64,000 nucleotides of DNA from Cordilura impudica (Eukaryota; Arthropoda; Insecta; Diptera; Scathophagidae): NCBI GenBank assembly GCA_963682025.1, contig OY821519.1, forward strand, positions 194,381,784 through 194,445,783, written 5' to 3'. The notes beneath the pieces are model-generated. The model was not told where the DNA came from. It was given only the letters and a program-made list of their open reading frames with translations, and did not search any database. Positions 11,433 to 23,852 of this stretch are shown here, piece by piece (the first letter of the stretch is position 1; every line of letters starts with the position of its first letter). The position numbers and the translations under genes were made by a program.

Positions 11433-12335
11433 TGAATAAAGTAAAAATAATGGGAGAATTTACTGTACCTTATTGTAAACCACCAACAATGAACAAATTT
11501 TTTTACTACCTTCATTATCATGACAGACAAAAAAGATTTGTTATTTAACATATTATGTATGAAATGTATAGGAAATTTAAACATGAATAATTTGCATATT
11601 AAGACAGGTACCCAAATGCTACAGAAAGGTTTTTTGAAAACTATTAGACATGCGCCATTGAATAAATATTTGTTATGATTTCAAAATACGTTTGAAACCA
11701 CTAAATGTATTGCCTTAATTGTTGAGTGGTTTTATTTGAAACCAAATCATTTATTAATTTTCTTTGTTAACAGTATTCAATTATGCATGTTATTGTTAAT
11801 ACAAACTTTGAAAACTTTATTTATATTGGGAAGTAAACTGATATCTTTTTCTGTTTTTGACAGTTTTCAAGCACAAGAGAAGCATGCATTATATAGCATA
11901 TTGTTAAAATTAGGTACAAAGAACTATTTTTTCTGGAATGATTCTTAGTATGATATTAGAAATATTATCAATACCAGTTGACAATTTCTTTCTAAAATGA
12001 TGGAAAATATAAATGATTTGGGTAATTCACAACGAGTTTTTTATCATTATATCTGTTGTATTACTTTACAACAGTGTAAAAAAGTTGTTGGCAATTTTCA
12101 TTTAAAAATCTGATATACAAATTCATTTGCTATGTTTAACAAATGTTGTATGTTGTATCATAACATATCAGTCCCAAGCGAATACCAGTTAAAAAAAAAA
12201 AAATAAATAAAATTTTATCAACATAGATAATTACAAAATAAAAAATGGCAGATAACTCAAATACATAAATAAGTTTATTTTTATAAAAATTATTATTGAA
12301 TTAATTTTATGTATGTATGTATTTCCTCCTTTCAG
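11433..12335. other. AT-rich DNA, no gene seen
   Basis: The forward frame at 11736-11948 is AT-driven and has no domain. Nothing else is supportable. Confidence 0.4.
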
Positions 12336-12453
12336 TCTCAACCAAAACACATTCGCCCAAACCCAACAAGAAAGTGTTCAGTGGCAGAAGAAGTCTCTAA
12401 TTGACTTTTTAATGAAAAATTGGGAATGTATTAACTATGTTTTTGTCAATTAA
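12336..12453 (+). CDS. Possible host terminal exon, unidentified
   Basis: A pyrimidine-rich acceptor (tttcctcctttcag) ends at 12335. It is followed by a locally GC-richer stretch whose frame from 12337 encodes 38 residues (LNQNTFAQTQQESVQW ... MKNWECINYVFVN) and stops at 12453. This contrasts with the surrounding AT-rich DNA. There is no ATG start, so it would be a last exon entered with one base completing a codon. I do not recognise the family. It could be a chance frame behind a good-looking splice site. Confidence 0.25.
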
Positions 12454-12711
12454 TGTGTATTATAATAAAAATAGGATGTGTTGAAATTATGCTGGACGCA
12501 GTCGGTTATATTTTTGTCCATAAAATTCCTTAATACTTTATGTTGCCAACCGAATGACTTAGATAATCATAGATGAACGTCTCTAAATCCCTCTTGAAGT
12601 TTATCTCCTTCAGCATTATCTAAAATCGAATTATTTTTAAATTCAAAATAAAAAAATCAATGTGAGTCCGGTCACATGGGAGATGTGTAAACATCTACCT
12701 ACACCTTTTCC

Positions 12712-12835
12712 AATTGTCTTTCAGAAAGTATCAAATGTATTTCAGAAAACATGAAATGTATTTCAGAAAGTATTAAATATATTTCAGAAAATATCAATTG
12801 AATTTCAGAAAATATCTATTGAAATTCAGAATTAA
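12712..12835 (+). repeat. FB2 left arm, 21-bp repeats
   Basis: Five to six units of the tttcagaaaatatcaattg type, in the orientation opposite to 14484-14914. Confidence 0.75.
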
Positions 12836-13193
12836 AAAGTAGTTTACCCTACAATACCGAAAAGTTGTTATTATTTCTATTAGTGATTTGGAGTCGCAGA
12901 AAATGTTTAGCAATATTTGGACTTATTTGTTATGCACTGGAAAATAAACTATCAAGGGCGGCCTTTTAATCGAATTAAGACGAGGACTTCATTTGTTAAT
13001 CAGCTACAATATAAACTCCAGGATAGGATCTTGACCGATTTTGAAGTCCTCATTTTGAAAAAACACGTTTATATCGTCATCTAAAATGCGAAAGGCCGTA
13101 ACTAACAAAAAGAAAAAAATTGACTTTTTGTATTGTAGTTATGGCCTTTTACTTAAAAACTACAATTTTACCATAAATTTGTTTTCATAAATA

Positions 13194-14272
13194 AAAATAT
13201 ACAAGATTAAAACGTATCTTCGTGCACCGTACTATCTACTTTTTAAAAGTTATTTAAATGAAAAACACTTTTATGTAAAAGTCAATGATGAGATTTCAGA
13301 ACTGTATGGGATAAAAGCTGGAATACCACAAGGTAGCGTATTAGGACCCATTTTGTACTCCATGCACACAGCAGATATGCCTGTAATCAACAACATACTG
13401 GTAGCAACGTATGCAGATGACACTGAAATTATTGCTGCACATGCTTCTCCTATACAGGCATCCTTATTTGTCAATGGCTACAAAAATGGAACATAAAGGT
13501 AAACACTCAAAAATCAAATTACGCAACGTTTGCACTTAGACGAGGTCCTCCAGTTACAATTAACGGAAATACCCAGTGTGATTCAGTGAGGTATCTCAGT
13601 ATGGTCTTGGATGGATGCCTTATCTGGAAAGCGCATATTAAAAAAAAAAAAGCAACAGCTTAACATAAAAACCAAAAAGCTATACTGGCTCCTAGGAACA
13701 AAGTCTCAATTGAATCTTCCCAACAAATTAAATATATACAAAGTCATACTGAAACCAACCTGCACTTACTGTGTCCAATTATGGGGCACTTCTAGAAATT
13801 CAAATATTGGTATTCAAGAAAGATATCAGTCCAAGACACTTAGTGCACCATGGTACCTCACTAATATATCTATTCAAAGAGATCTTTCGATGCTTTCAGT
13901 TAGAGAAGAAGTCAGAAAATCTAGTGATAACTAATGAAACTAGACGATTAAAACGCATGCATAAATAAATAAAAATAAATAAATAAATAAATAAATAAAA
14001 ATAAAACAAAATCAAACTGTAAAAAAAATCAAACGTTCTTTTTGAAAACCCACAATTGTAACTACTATTCTTTTGTAAATAACTTCATTAAACACTTTTG
14101 ATTAATAAACATTAATCTTGTAAATAATAACCAACATTTTATTGTATATTTTTATGGTATATAACTCATTGGAGCTACATATCCCCTGTGATTTAAAATT
14201 AAGTTTAACAAATTTGCTTATTATCTTCCGATAGATTGTAAATAAAGAATATATTAAAAAAAAATAAATAAA
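13194..14272 (+). pseudogene. Jockey-type LINE, 5'-truncated, second family
   Basis: Starts inside the RT fingers and palm. GIKAGIPQGSVLGPILYSM (13307 onward) and VATYADDTEIIAAH (YADD box) are in one frame. After a break near 13494 come VNTQKSNYATFALRRGP, SVRYLSMVLDGCLIWKAHI and LKPTCTYCVQLWGTSRNSN, ending at about 13932. Frameshifts and the lack of endonuclease and N-terminal RT make it inactive. It has a distinctive 3' UTR and an aaaaaataaataaataac tail. It interrupts the core of FB2 between ttttcataaata and taatccatcttt. The sequence differs from the LINE in FB1, so the two FB copies were hit independently. Confidence 0.8.
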
Positions 14273-14483
14273 TAACTAATCCATCTTTATTTTTTAGCTT
14301 GATTTTAAAATTTGGGTATTAAGTTAGAAGTAGTTTTTGTTTATGATATTTTTTGCTTCTCCTGTAAAAAAATAAAAGTATTAGTTACGGCCTTTTGCAT
14401 TTTAGATAACGATATGTAGTTTTCAGGAAATATTACAAACCCAGTGTAATACTTAAAAAAATGTATTTTTATATAGCGTTCTG

Positions 14484-14914
14484 ATTGCTCAATTCAATTC
14501 ATATTTTCTGAAATACATTTAAAATTTTCTGAAATACATTTGATGATTTCTGAAAAACATTTGATAATTTCTGAAATACATTGATGTTTTCTGAAATACA
14601 GTTGATATATTCTGAAATACATTTGATAATTGCTGATATACATTTGATAATTTCGGAAATATATTTGATATTTTCTTCATTTAGTAATTTCTGAAACTCA
14701 ATTGATATTTTATGAAATTCAATTGATATTTTTTGAAATACAAATGAAACTTTCTGAAAATTAATTGATGCTTTCTGAAATACAATTGATGTTTTCTAAA
14801 TACAATTGATACATTCTGGAATACAATTGATATTTTGTGAAAATCAATTAATGTTTTCTGAAACACAGTTGATACTTTCTGAAATTCAATTGATGTTTTC
14901 TGATATACAGTTGG
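14484..14914 (+). repeat. FB2 right arm, about 20 degenerate 21-bp units
   Basis: Repeats of the ttttctgaaatacatttgat type, ending in aaaaggtgcagtaatt as in the other FB copies. The apparent reverse ORF at 14681-14965 is an artefact of the 21-bp period. Confidence 0.8.
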
Positions 14915-15368
14915 AAAAGGTGCAGTAATTAAAAAAACACCTAAGTTTATTTTCGACTTCTTCAAAGTTTTCCTAGTATTCCTAGCTTTTTAAACTCACA
15001 GCACACCTAGCGGTTCTACTTACTAAAAAAGTTCTAAAAGTTCTGTCAGTAGCAAATATATACTTGAATATTAAAAAAAAAACAACTCTGTAAGTTTGTG
15101 AACATGTTAAACTCTCATCACACCTAGCGTTCAAAATCTTGAATATTTAAAATTATCGAAAAAGATTTGTGATTTTGCTAAAAAGACAGCGAACTCGGCG
15201 GTTCTGCTTACTATATACAGCAATACACTTACATATGCCACACACCGATTTTCCCTTACGCTGTTTTTGTGATTGTATTGTGATATTGGATTTTACCCTC
15301 CCTAAGCACATAGATGTTTACACATCAAATATTATATTTCACTGACTTGAATAAACCATGAACAGGTT

Positions 15369-16060
15369 ATAGTGCATTTACATCTAAGCAAAATCTAGTA
15401 TATACGAGATTTCGAGCGAAATCTAGCTCCTTTTTACTAGATTTCCCACACAAAACAAAATCTAGCTCGTTACTAGATTTGTGCAAAATCTCACAAAATC
15501 TTGTCAAACTCGGGCACTACCAAATGATACTACTGTTTTTTTAAATATTGTAGTAGAAAATTACAACGCAGTTACTGAAGATTTTAAATTTAAAAATAAC
15601 AGCAAACAAGTTGAATAAAAAGGAAATAAAAAATTAATTATTAACAAAAAAATGACGAATCTATAAAAAAAAATATTTAGTAATTGAAAAGTTATAACAT
15701 TTTATGCTGTCATGTGCCCATTCCAATCTGCTAAGTAATAAATGTGGAACATGAATTTGTTTTTGTTGTTCAAACAATACATTTAACAAATGCTGATGCT
15801 TTTTTCGCAAAATTTCTATTTCAGTTTGTGCTTTTTTCATTTTTGATGCATAATATAATTATAAAATCTGTTCATTTTTAAAATTTTCCATATTTCAATT
15901 TTTGGTATTTCTAGTATATGTTTTATTTTAATCAGCTGTGTATTGTTATGGAAACAAAATCTCACAAAATGTCAAAAAAGTTAGATGTAAACGGTATAGA
16001 TTTTGAAATAAATTTGAACTGAAATCTACTAGATTTCACAAAGATGTAAACGTAATATTA
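15369..16060. mobile_element. Candidate MITE of about 690 bp
   Basis: Left end ttatagtgcatttacatct then a run of aaaatctag motifs. The right end is the inverse (ctagatttcacaaagatgtaaacgtaata). The motifs aaatctagt, actagattt and acaaaatctcacaaaat recur in both subterminal zones. No coding frame. Confidence 0.55.
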
Positions 16061-16940
16061 TATATTTCACATAAAGCAATAAATTCTTTGCTTTATTCAC
16101 TTCTATTTTTCATTTCATTTTTGTTTTTTATTCTTGTTTCTACAAATCTAATTCTTCTTCTTTACTATTTGATGTTTTACAATATGAAAATACAACAATT
16201 GATTGTGTTGTGTATTTTAGAATCGCTAATTCGCTAATGTATATTTCTAATTTGATGTCTTTTTAATTTGAGCATACAAAACATAGCTCTTTTAAATTGT
16301 TTTGAATTTTAAAATTTGTTTTTATATATGTGTTTTAAATTTTTTTTAATTTTAAAATTTGTTTTTAAATGTTCGGACTTAAAAAAAAATATTTTTTTTA
16401 TTTATTTTTTTTAATTGCTTACTATTACGATACCTTATACCAGTGCTATCGATTTTATGACTCGAGATTTTTGGTGGCACTCAGATTTTTACTATTTTAA
16501 AGAATTTTTTTTTTAAATGTAATATTATTTTGTTTCATACTATTCAGAATTGTGGCATTTTTTCAATATAAATGCAATTTCGAAATTTATATTTATGCAT
16601 AGAAAAATAACAAAAAACATTATCTGTTGTAATTCCAAAAACAACTCTTGATTTTATTATGCAAGTCATTTATAAATCGATTAGTCATTTATAGAGAATT
16701 GTGAATGGCAGAAGTAAAGTTTAATTTTCATCGACCAATTTTATTACATCAGAAATGAGAAATAGACTCACAAATAAGAAATAGATTCACAGTACCTCTT
16801 ATCTTATTAAAAATTACGAGTTATGAACCAGATATAAATTATTTATCATTCACAACACAACAATGAAATTGCATTAATAACCAAAAACATACTAGAGTTT
16901 CTTTCATAAAATATTAAAAAATTATGAATGAAAGCAATTT
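16061..16940. other. AT-rich DNA, no gene seen
   Basis: Long A and T runs. No frame, TIR or domain could be supported. Confidence 0.4.
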
Positions 16941-17735
16941 TGAGGTGTTGGCATAAGTATTTTGTTATTATTAAAAAAAGAAGCTTAATATTTAACAAAT
17001 GTATACAAATTTGATTATGAGTTCATAAAATGTGTAGCCCCCTTTGGCTTCAATAACTTTTTGGAGGCGTCTTCGAGCTGAGTCCAGTAAATTTTGAAGG
17101 GCCCCTGATGTGATCTCATTCCAAAGGGAAATGATATCGGAAATTGTCTCTTCTTTGATTGTAAATAACCAATTCTTTTACGTTTGATAAGAGACCACAC
17201 GTTTTAAATGGTATTCAAGTCTGGAATTTGGGGTGGTTAGAACAGAATGGTAGTACCAGCGTCCTTCAAATATTTAGATATCATCTTGCTTTTGTGGTAT
17301 GGGGCATCGTCCTGTTTCAGGATAAATGATTTTCTGATCAATCTGTCACCGGAAGGAAAACCGTTATGATTTGGGGTGCTCAAATATTGGCCTTGTTTCA
17401 TCGAGGCAGCGATGGGAACCAAGTCACCCAACCCACTGTTCGCAATATACCCCCAGATTATGACAGAGCCTCTACCATGGATTACTATTTGGCCTTCGTA
17501 CCTATGGCAGCCTTACAAAAATTTTTTGTTTTGATGAGTTGAACTCAAAGGAGCTTTGATCTGTCCATAGAACGCTTCTCCAAAACTCTTTTGGCTTCTG
17601 TGGATGGTCCTTTGGGAAGGCCATTCTTTTCAGCTTGTTCACATCTGATATGGAGGTATGTTCTTGCTATGTATGTTTTAAAATCTCCGTCTTTTAAGCG
17701 TCGCCGAACACTTAGCTTACTGATTGGATTCTAAC
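16941..17735 (-). pseudogene. Tc1-like transposase relic
   Basis: On the reverse strand the frame fragments read ARTYLHIRCEQAEKNGLP, VLWTDQSSFELNSSK, FILKQDDAPYHKSKMISKYL and then LLDSARRRLQKVIEAKGG. These are, in order, the mid-domain, the first and second catalytic-Asp regions (WTDQS and KQDDAPYH) and the C-terminus of Tc1/mariner transposases. At least four stops or frameshifts separate them. The tgaggtgttggcataagtat motif at 16941 resembles the outer part of a Tc1 TIR, so the element's 3' end is here. The N-terminal DNA-binding domain and other TIR are missing, and the left side runs into an INE repeat. Confidence 0.75.
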
Positions 17736-18630
17736 TAATTAGATACAGAAAATTAGCATAAACCAAATTTGAGTGGAATTTTTATTTTTTTTTTTTGCAT
17801 GAAGAAGTTCATATCGGATGCAATATTTTATGGGGATAAACCCAATGTTTCCGTGAGCATTAAAGAGGTCCCACTGTTAGAAGCGACTTGTCGAATTGGT
17901 ATGGAATTTGAAATCCAGACGGCGCTTTAGTTTTTAAGCCTTTCTTTTGATTGACATTTATTTGAATTTTGGTGAAGTGTAATATATTTTAAAACCGCGA
18001 ATTTGTCACTCGTTAAATTATCGTCAACGACTTGAGATCGCTTGAGAAGCGATAATTTGTACAACCGCCATTTTCGGAGAAAAAAAAAATAAAGGGAAGT
18101 AATCCTGGAATTACTTAGCAGCTTAATATATAAAAAAACCTAATTTTGATTGTCTATTTTTGTGATTTATTTTGGCAGCGCAAGTTCTCGGTTCTACAGT
18201 TTTTTTTGGAAAACAAAACCCTATTCCAACAAGAAATATTTACACAATTTGACCGTGATTTATATGATAATTTGAATATGATGGCAATTTAAGCCGATCT
18301 CATAGGGGTCATTTGTATGTGGACTAAGTCTGAGCATATACCGATTTCCACCAATTTAAATAGCATTCATCCTATGGCTGATAGAAGCTATACACTAGAT
18401 TCCTTCAATATATATTCATATCTGCGACCTGTAATTTTATTACAAAGTTTACATGGACACACAGACAGACAGACGGGCAGACAGACGGGCAGACAGACGG
18501 ACGGACGGACATCGCTAAATCGACTCAGAAAGTAATGTTGAGTTAATGGGTCTACGTCAAATATTTTTGGTAGTTACAAACATCAGCACAAAGTCATTAT
18601 ACGCTGACCACATCGTGGTATAGGGTATAA
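17736..18630 (-). mobile_element. INE-like repeat, copy B, interrupted
   Basis: Reverse-strand INE. The 3' part (17736-17860, without its hairpin) and the 5' part with an expanded microsatellite (18248-18630; cagacagacgggcagac repeats at 18452-18512) are separated by about 390 bp of unrelated sequence. The element ends in tagggtataa, the inverse of its TTATACCC start. Confidence 0.65.
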
Positions 18631-20590
18631 ATATAAAGGAGTCATTGTAGATGAAATTTTCAATAATTGTTACGGTTTCCTTTCAATGTCTAAAGCCAAT
18701 ACTGAATCAGGAGCTAAAATCCTGTGTTTTGGGTGTAAAGATGCTGAGAATCCTTTTTCGATATTTGAAGAAAATTACCACAAAGATAAATACTAAATAT
18801 ATTTAAAAATTACTGAGCTACTCAAAAATATAAAAAATTGGAATAATTAGATTTTTATATTTAAAAATCGGGGTGCAAATGATATACGTTTGGTCATAAT
18901 CAGGATAAAACGGCAGAACAAAACATCGGTCACAAGATCTCGCGTATCCTATTAATATTATAGATATCGCCAGCAACATGAATTTTATAGCTAAGGCTAA
19001 TCTTAAGGCTTGAAGATTAATTCAATGTTAGAAAGATGAGGATCTTGAATTGATTTATAACCCCATGACTGTTTCAAGTTTTTATAAAAACTAATCTTAA
19101 ATGTTCGCCTACTTCTACTGGCTTTAAAAAAAAGCCATTTGTTAACTTGTCCCAAAATGAGATGTCCTGAGCTATATTTAATAATTTACGAACGATTTAA
19201 GATAAATATGCAGACTTTATTGGACAGTTTATTCCCAAACAAATTTAAATTACAGCATGTTAATACAACCACAACAATGCGGCCAATAATTCGCACACAC
19301 ACTTATAGAGATAAAAATTGTTCACGAAGCACACTTACAAGTATTTTTTATTATAAATTGTATTTATGCTTGAATTTACATGACACGCTTATTTAACGCA
19401 TTCGTAGGCCCTTGTATCCGTTTGGGCGGTTTTTTTATTCAATCTTTTAATGTTTTTCTCTTTTGTTGTTTTTTATTGCTGTATCCTGTTTCCGGGTCTT
19501 TTTCTAGCTTACACATATAAACACAATGAACATACAGACATAAGTATATAAGTATATACATCACAGTGAGTACATGTTAATGCGTTTATTAAGGCGTTAA
19601 GAAAATTGATAATAAAAAAATTGCTTTATGTTTTATATTTATGCCTAAACATCGGTGATTTTCTTTATTTTGCAATTTGCTTTTACCATTATTTTTAGGA
19701 TATAACTTAAGAGAATTTTTATTGTTACTAAATGATTGCGTGTTTTTCTAAACACAAAATTTATATTTGCATTGTTAACAAAATTTTTATGTAAATGTGT
19801 ATAAGTTACGGATAGGTTAGCTCACGAAATAGTTTGTACAATAACCGTATAAAATAATTTAATCCTAGAGACCAAATATGGTCATGTTTAAGAAAAACAA
19901 AGGAAGAAATGATCATAAATCAATAGAGCAGCGGTAAAAGTTCTCGATTACAGTATTGTAATAAATAAGCCATTCGTGACTGTCAGACATTTATTTCGGT
20001 TAACTGACATGGCAAAGCAAATTTAATGCCTTTTGTAGCACTTAGCGAATATGAGAAATTCCACAGGCTGTGTTTGGGGAATAAATATCTGTGGGCAGGC
20101 ACATCAGCTGGAAGCTGGTTGTCACGTCAGCCAGCCATTTATAGATAAAAGCGAATAATATACAAATCTTCATGATAGACGTTAAAATTTCTCGCGATTT
20201 CAATGATCTGATCCAAGATTTGTACAAAATGTTTCCCACTATTTCTTCTATCAATAAATAAATTTATTGGCGTTGTATTAATCGATAGTACACATAATAT
20301 CTATGTCCTTACTAATTTCGGAAATATGGATTAAATAATTCAGTTATCACATTAGCATAATGTGTTAGTACATGGAACTAACAAAATTCGATTGGCAACA
20401 ATTACGGTTGCAACAGTTAACCACTTCTCTATGTGTAGTGCTTTTTTTGATATATTTTTTGAAATTCATATCAATATATTCATTAATTTAATAGTGGCGC
20501 TCCATATTATAATCAACTTATTGTGAATTTGACAATGTCTGCTTTTTTTCAACAAATAAGTTCATTGAAATTATGTTTGCGTGACACTGA
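18631..20590. other. No supported gene; one weak reverse frame
   Basis: Mostly AT-rich. The reverse frame at 20042-20254 contains MKICILFAFIYKWLADVT, which looks like a signal peptide or membrane segment followed by a cysteine-containing tail. It has no family match I recognise and no nearby exon. Nothing else in the stretch is supportable. Confidence 0.3.
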
Positions 20591-20890
20591 TTGTTACACG
20601 TAACACCGATTGGCATGAATTGTTGGTTATTACTAATAACAGCCCTTTTAATATTGATATGTTCATTCTATTTTCTTTATGGTGTCACTATTAAGAGCTT
20701 AGTTGATCAGTTGATCAACCCTAGTAAAACCTTTTCAAGTCATTTTATTAAAGATTGCAATTCTTCAAATAAACCTAGTTTCATAATTAATTATTTAAAA
20801 ATAGCTAAAATTTTATGTGAGCCAGATTTATTGCAAGTAAGAATCAAAAATTTCATGGAAAATTTTTCATCAATGTTCAGGAAGTTTTAA
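20591..20890 (+). CDS. Possible exon with N-terminal membrane anchor
   Basis: A frame of up to 99 codons. A second ATG at 20615 gives MNCWLLLITALLILICSFY, a strong hydrophobic segment, followed by a moderately polar stretch (IKSLVDQLINPSKTFSS, NYLKIAKILCEPDLLQ). A good donor-like site (gcaa|gtaaga) lies just after DLLQ at about 20837, so the real exon could end there. A membrane-anchored or secreted protein would fit. I recognise no family, and an AT-driven chance frame is possible. Confidence 0.25.
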   Translation: MLHVTPIGMNCWLLLITALLILICSFYFLYGVTIKSLVDQLINPSKTFSSHFIKDCNSSNKPSFIINYLKIAKILCEPDLLQVRIKNFMENFSSMFRKF

Positions 20891-20910
20891 CTACTTATAG
20901 TCCATAATGT

Positions 20911-21139
20911 ACACACAGAAAAATATTTTCAACCGAATTGGTCTTAAGTGGAACAACTGTATTTTCGATTGTATCAACAGAAATTTCATATCATGTGCAA
21001 ATTTTCTTTTATGATAAAATATTTACTGTTATGGCAATAGAATTGTTATCATCGTGAACCCGAAAACCGGTTATTAGCATTATCGCAATTCGGTTGGTAA
21101 TAAATTCGGTAGGCACAATGAATCTATTTTATGTGTGTA
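20911..21139. mobile_element. CACAGAAAA-type MITE
   Basis: Starts acacacagaaaaatatt with an inner caaccgaattgg and ends attcggttgg...attttatgtgtgt. Relatives with the same ends lie at 41868, 58322 and 58571. About 230 bp, no coding potential. Confidence 0.6.
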
Positions 21140-21161
21140 TTAAAAATAATTTCATATACAG

Positions 21162-22122
21162 CCCTGTTCTTGAAACGTTGTTATTTGAATAAGAATAAAT
21201 TTGAAATAACATGAAATTGAAATTTTGGGTTTCTTGAAAACACAAATTTTATATTTTCGAAGTATTTTTCGAAATCATATTTTTTATTATCAAATGACAT
21301 GAAACATATGGTTTGGCTTCAGAACCATATGCTATCTAGAAACCGAGGTGCCATATGGTTCTTTAGTCACTTTTACAAAAAAACCTTAAGTAATTTTGCA
21401 TGTTTTTCCTTAAGATTATAAAGAAAGTAAAAAAATATATTTTCTTTTAAAGTAACAATTTACTTGTTCATGTAATTGTTTTTATTCTTCAATTTCATTC
21501 AATTAAGAATGACTTCTCTTTTTGAAATAAGTTAGGCATCACCAAAGAAAATTCGAAATTCAATTAAATTGGATTTGACTGGCACCACTACTGTTTCGAA
21601 CATAAACAAAGTTGTGGCAGTCATATGCAAAAAAAAAAAAAATAAAAATATGTGATTTGAGTAAAAAATTTTTTTTAATTCCTTTATTTGCAATAATTAG
21701 TGCATGAAGAATCTATGTTATAATTGAAAAAATTATAATGGAAAATGGATTGTGTAAATAAAAAGTTTTTATTATAGTTATAGAACAGCATCATCGCAAA
21801 AAGTGTGTTTTATTAACATCGACCACTTATTACGAGTTTTTTTTTTAATCAGCGCAAAATGTAGACGTTTTTTAAAATCGTTTTTTTTTTTCATAAAATT
21901 AATGTCTAATGTTAGAGTTCAAATATCAATTAGTTTTTTATCTCTTAAGAGCTGCTTAGTAGAAAAAAAGGGCATTTGTTTTGATTTCACAAAGCCTTTT
22001 CTATGTGAATTAAAACGAGAAAAAATATTTTTATTGAAATTAGAGAACAGCAAAAAACTCGTAGATTAAAGAATTTTTTCATTTACGAGTTTTTTTTGTG
22101 ATAGTGGTTTCAAGAACAGGGG
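21162..22122. mobile_element. TIR element of 961 bp
   Basis: The ends are a near-perfect inverted pair: ccctgttcttgaaac at 21162-21176 and gtttcaagaacaggg at 22108-22122. The inside is AT-rich and the frame at 21803-22069 has no recognisable domain. Its right end abuts the start of the LINE endonuclease (NVRSL box) at 22129, so it may have inserted at the LINE's 5' edge. Superfamily not assigned. Confidence 0.6.
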
Positions 22123-23852
22123 TGATAATGTTAGATCTCTTGTGGAGACAAGTCGGAGAATAGATTTACTAAGTTTGCTTAAACACAATAATATTGATTT
22201 AGCTTTTATTCAGGAAACGCATTTGAAACAACGAGTATTTTCTTGGAATGATTACAGCTTTATCAGAGATAATTGCACCCAAGATTTAGGTATTGTTATT
22301 AAACAAAATTATCAGTTTTCCAAAATTGAGAAATCTGGTGTGGCTTTTCCTAATTTATTTATTGAAATTCGCACTTCAGTATATAATATAATTAAAAAAT
22401 TTTTAGTACGGTCGATTTACTTCCCATGTAACTTTAGTGTAAACTTAATTTTAGATGACCTTTCAAATATAGCCACTTTTTCGCAAAACTTTGACGGAAC
22501 TATAATTGTTGGAGATTTTAACGCCAAGAATATTTCTTGGGGTGATACTCTAAATAACACGAATGGTAATGCATTTTATAGTTGGCTTCAGCTTAATTCA
22601 CATTCATATATAAGATTTTGCAATGCCTTTCAATCTTACCCTAATGGTTGTTCTCTGTTAGATCATTTTCTTTTGAGCTCTAATCTAATTGACTTATTTA
22701 GTCCCAATTATATTACAACTAGTTTGCCATCCTTTTCAGACCATTTTCCATTAATATTACATCTAAAATTATTTGATTTTGATATTATTTGATTTTGATA
22801 TTATATCTTTTAAGGATACCAACTGGGATTTTTTTAAAAATGATATTATAATTGATCTTCTACAATACTTTCCTCCATCGAATAGAAATTTATCTAATGT
22901 TGAAATAGATTATTACGTTGAAAAATCTACATCCACTGTAAACATTTGTAGTGATATTCATTCTAAAAAAATAGAATATAAATCCAAAAGTTTTGTTGCT
23001 TCTGATTTTGTGAAGAATTTATTAAAAATTAAGTATGGTTGCCAAAAAAAATTTGAGAAAAATCTTCAACAGAATTTTAAATGGACATAATGATCAATAT
23101 AAATTAATTTCTAAGCAAATTCAACTTTTAAACATTTTAGAAAAATAACTGGTGAGTAAGGAACAAATTCAAAGCTTTAAGGAAAAACTGAATAACATCA
23201 AACCAGGACCTCTTGCTCATAAGAAAATTTATAATATTCTAGGTTATAAAAAGCGTACATCAATTGGGGATTTGTCTGTAAATGGATTAGTTGTAGAAAA
23301 CGAAGCAATTAAACTAAGTATTTTAAAAGAATATTTTTCACAAATTTACAGTGGTACCTGTATTGATGGAGACATCTCAGAAATTGAAAAATTTGTGGAA
23401 TTTTTGGTTGAAGATACATAATTTAACTTTATAAAATTAGTAAAATTAGATAACGTTGCTGTTCATTCAATTACTTTGAATAATAAAAAGTCTGCAGTAA
23501 TCGATCGAATTTCAAATTTTTTATTTAGAAAATTTCCTATGAAGGCCTTTGAGTTTTTAGTTGTTATTGTTAATAATTGTTTAAATAATGCATATTTACC
23601 TAATATTTGGAAAATTTCAAAAATAATTCCTATCAAAAAGAGAACAAATTCTTCCGATATTAACAACTTTAAGGCCAATTGCTTTGTTTTCGAACTTAGG
23701 TAAACTTTTTGAAAAGACAATTCGTGAAAAAATATCGGTTTAAATAACTCATATATTCCAAACTTACAGTTTGGATTTGGATTTGGACATTCTACTGAAG
23801 ACGCTCTTTCAAAATTTCGTAGCTATGTAGTTTGTAATTTAAGACAGCGTCG

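Larger units (their letters stand above)
12657..15329 (+). mobile_element. Foldback-like element FB2, split by a LINE
   Basis: Same plan as FB1: tcaatgtgagtccgg, gatgtgtaaacatc, short left arm (about 12712-12835), unique block, core from 13071 to 14415, long right arm (14484-14914), and a unique right block ending gatgtttacacatcaaat. The LINE at 13194-14272 lies inside the core. The right unique block holds an extra segment (about 14990-15140, aagttctgtcagtagc... and aactctgtaagtttgtg). FB4 shares this segment, but FB1 and FB3 lack it. Confidence 0.8.
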
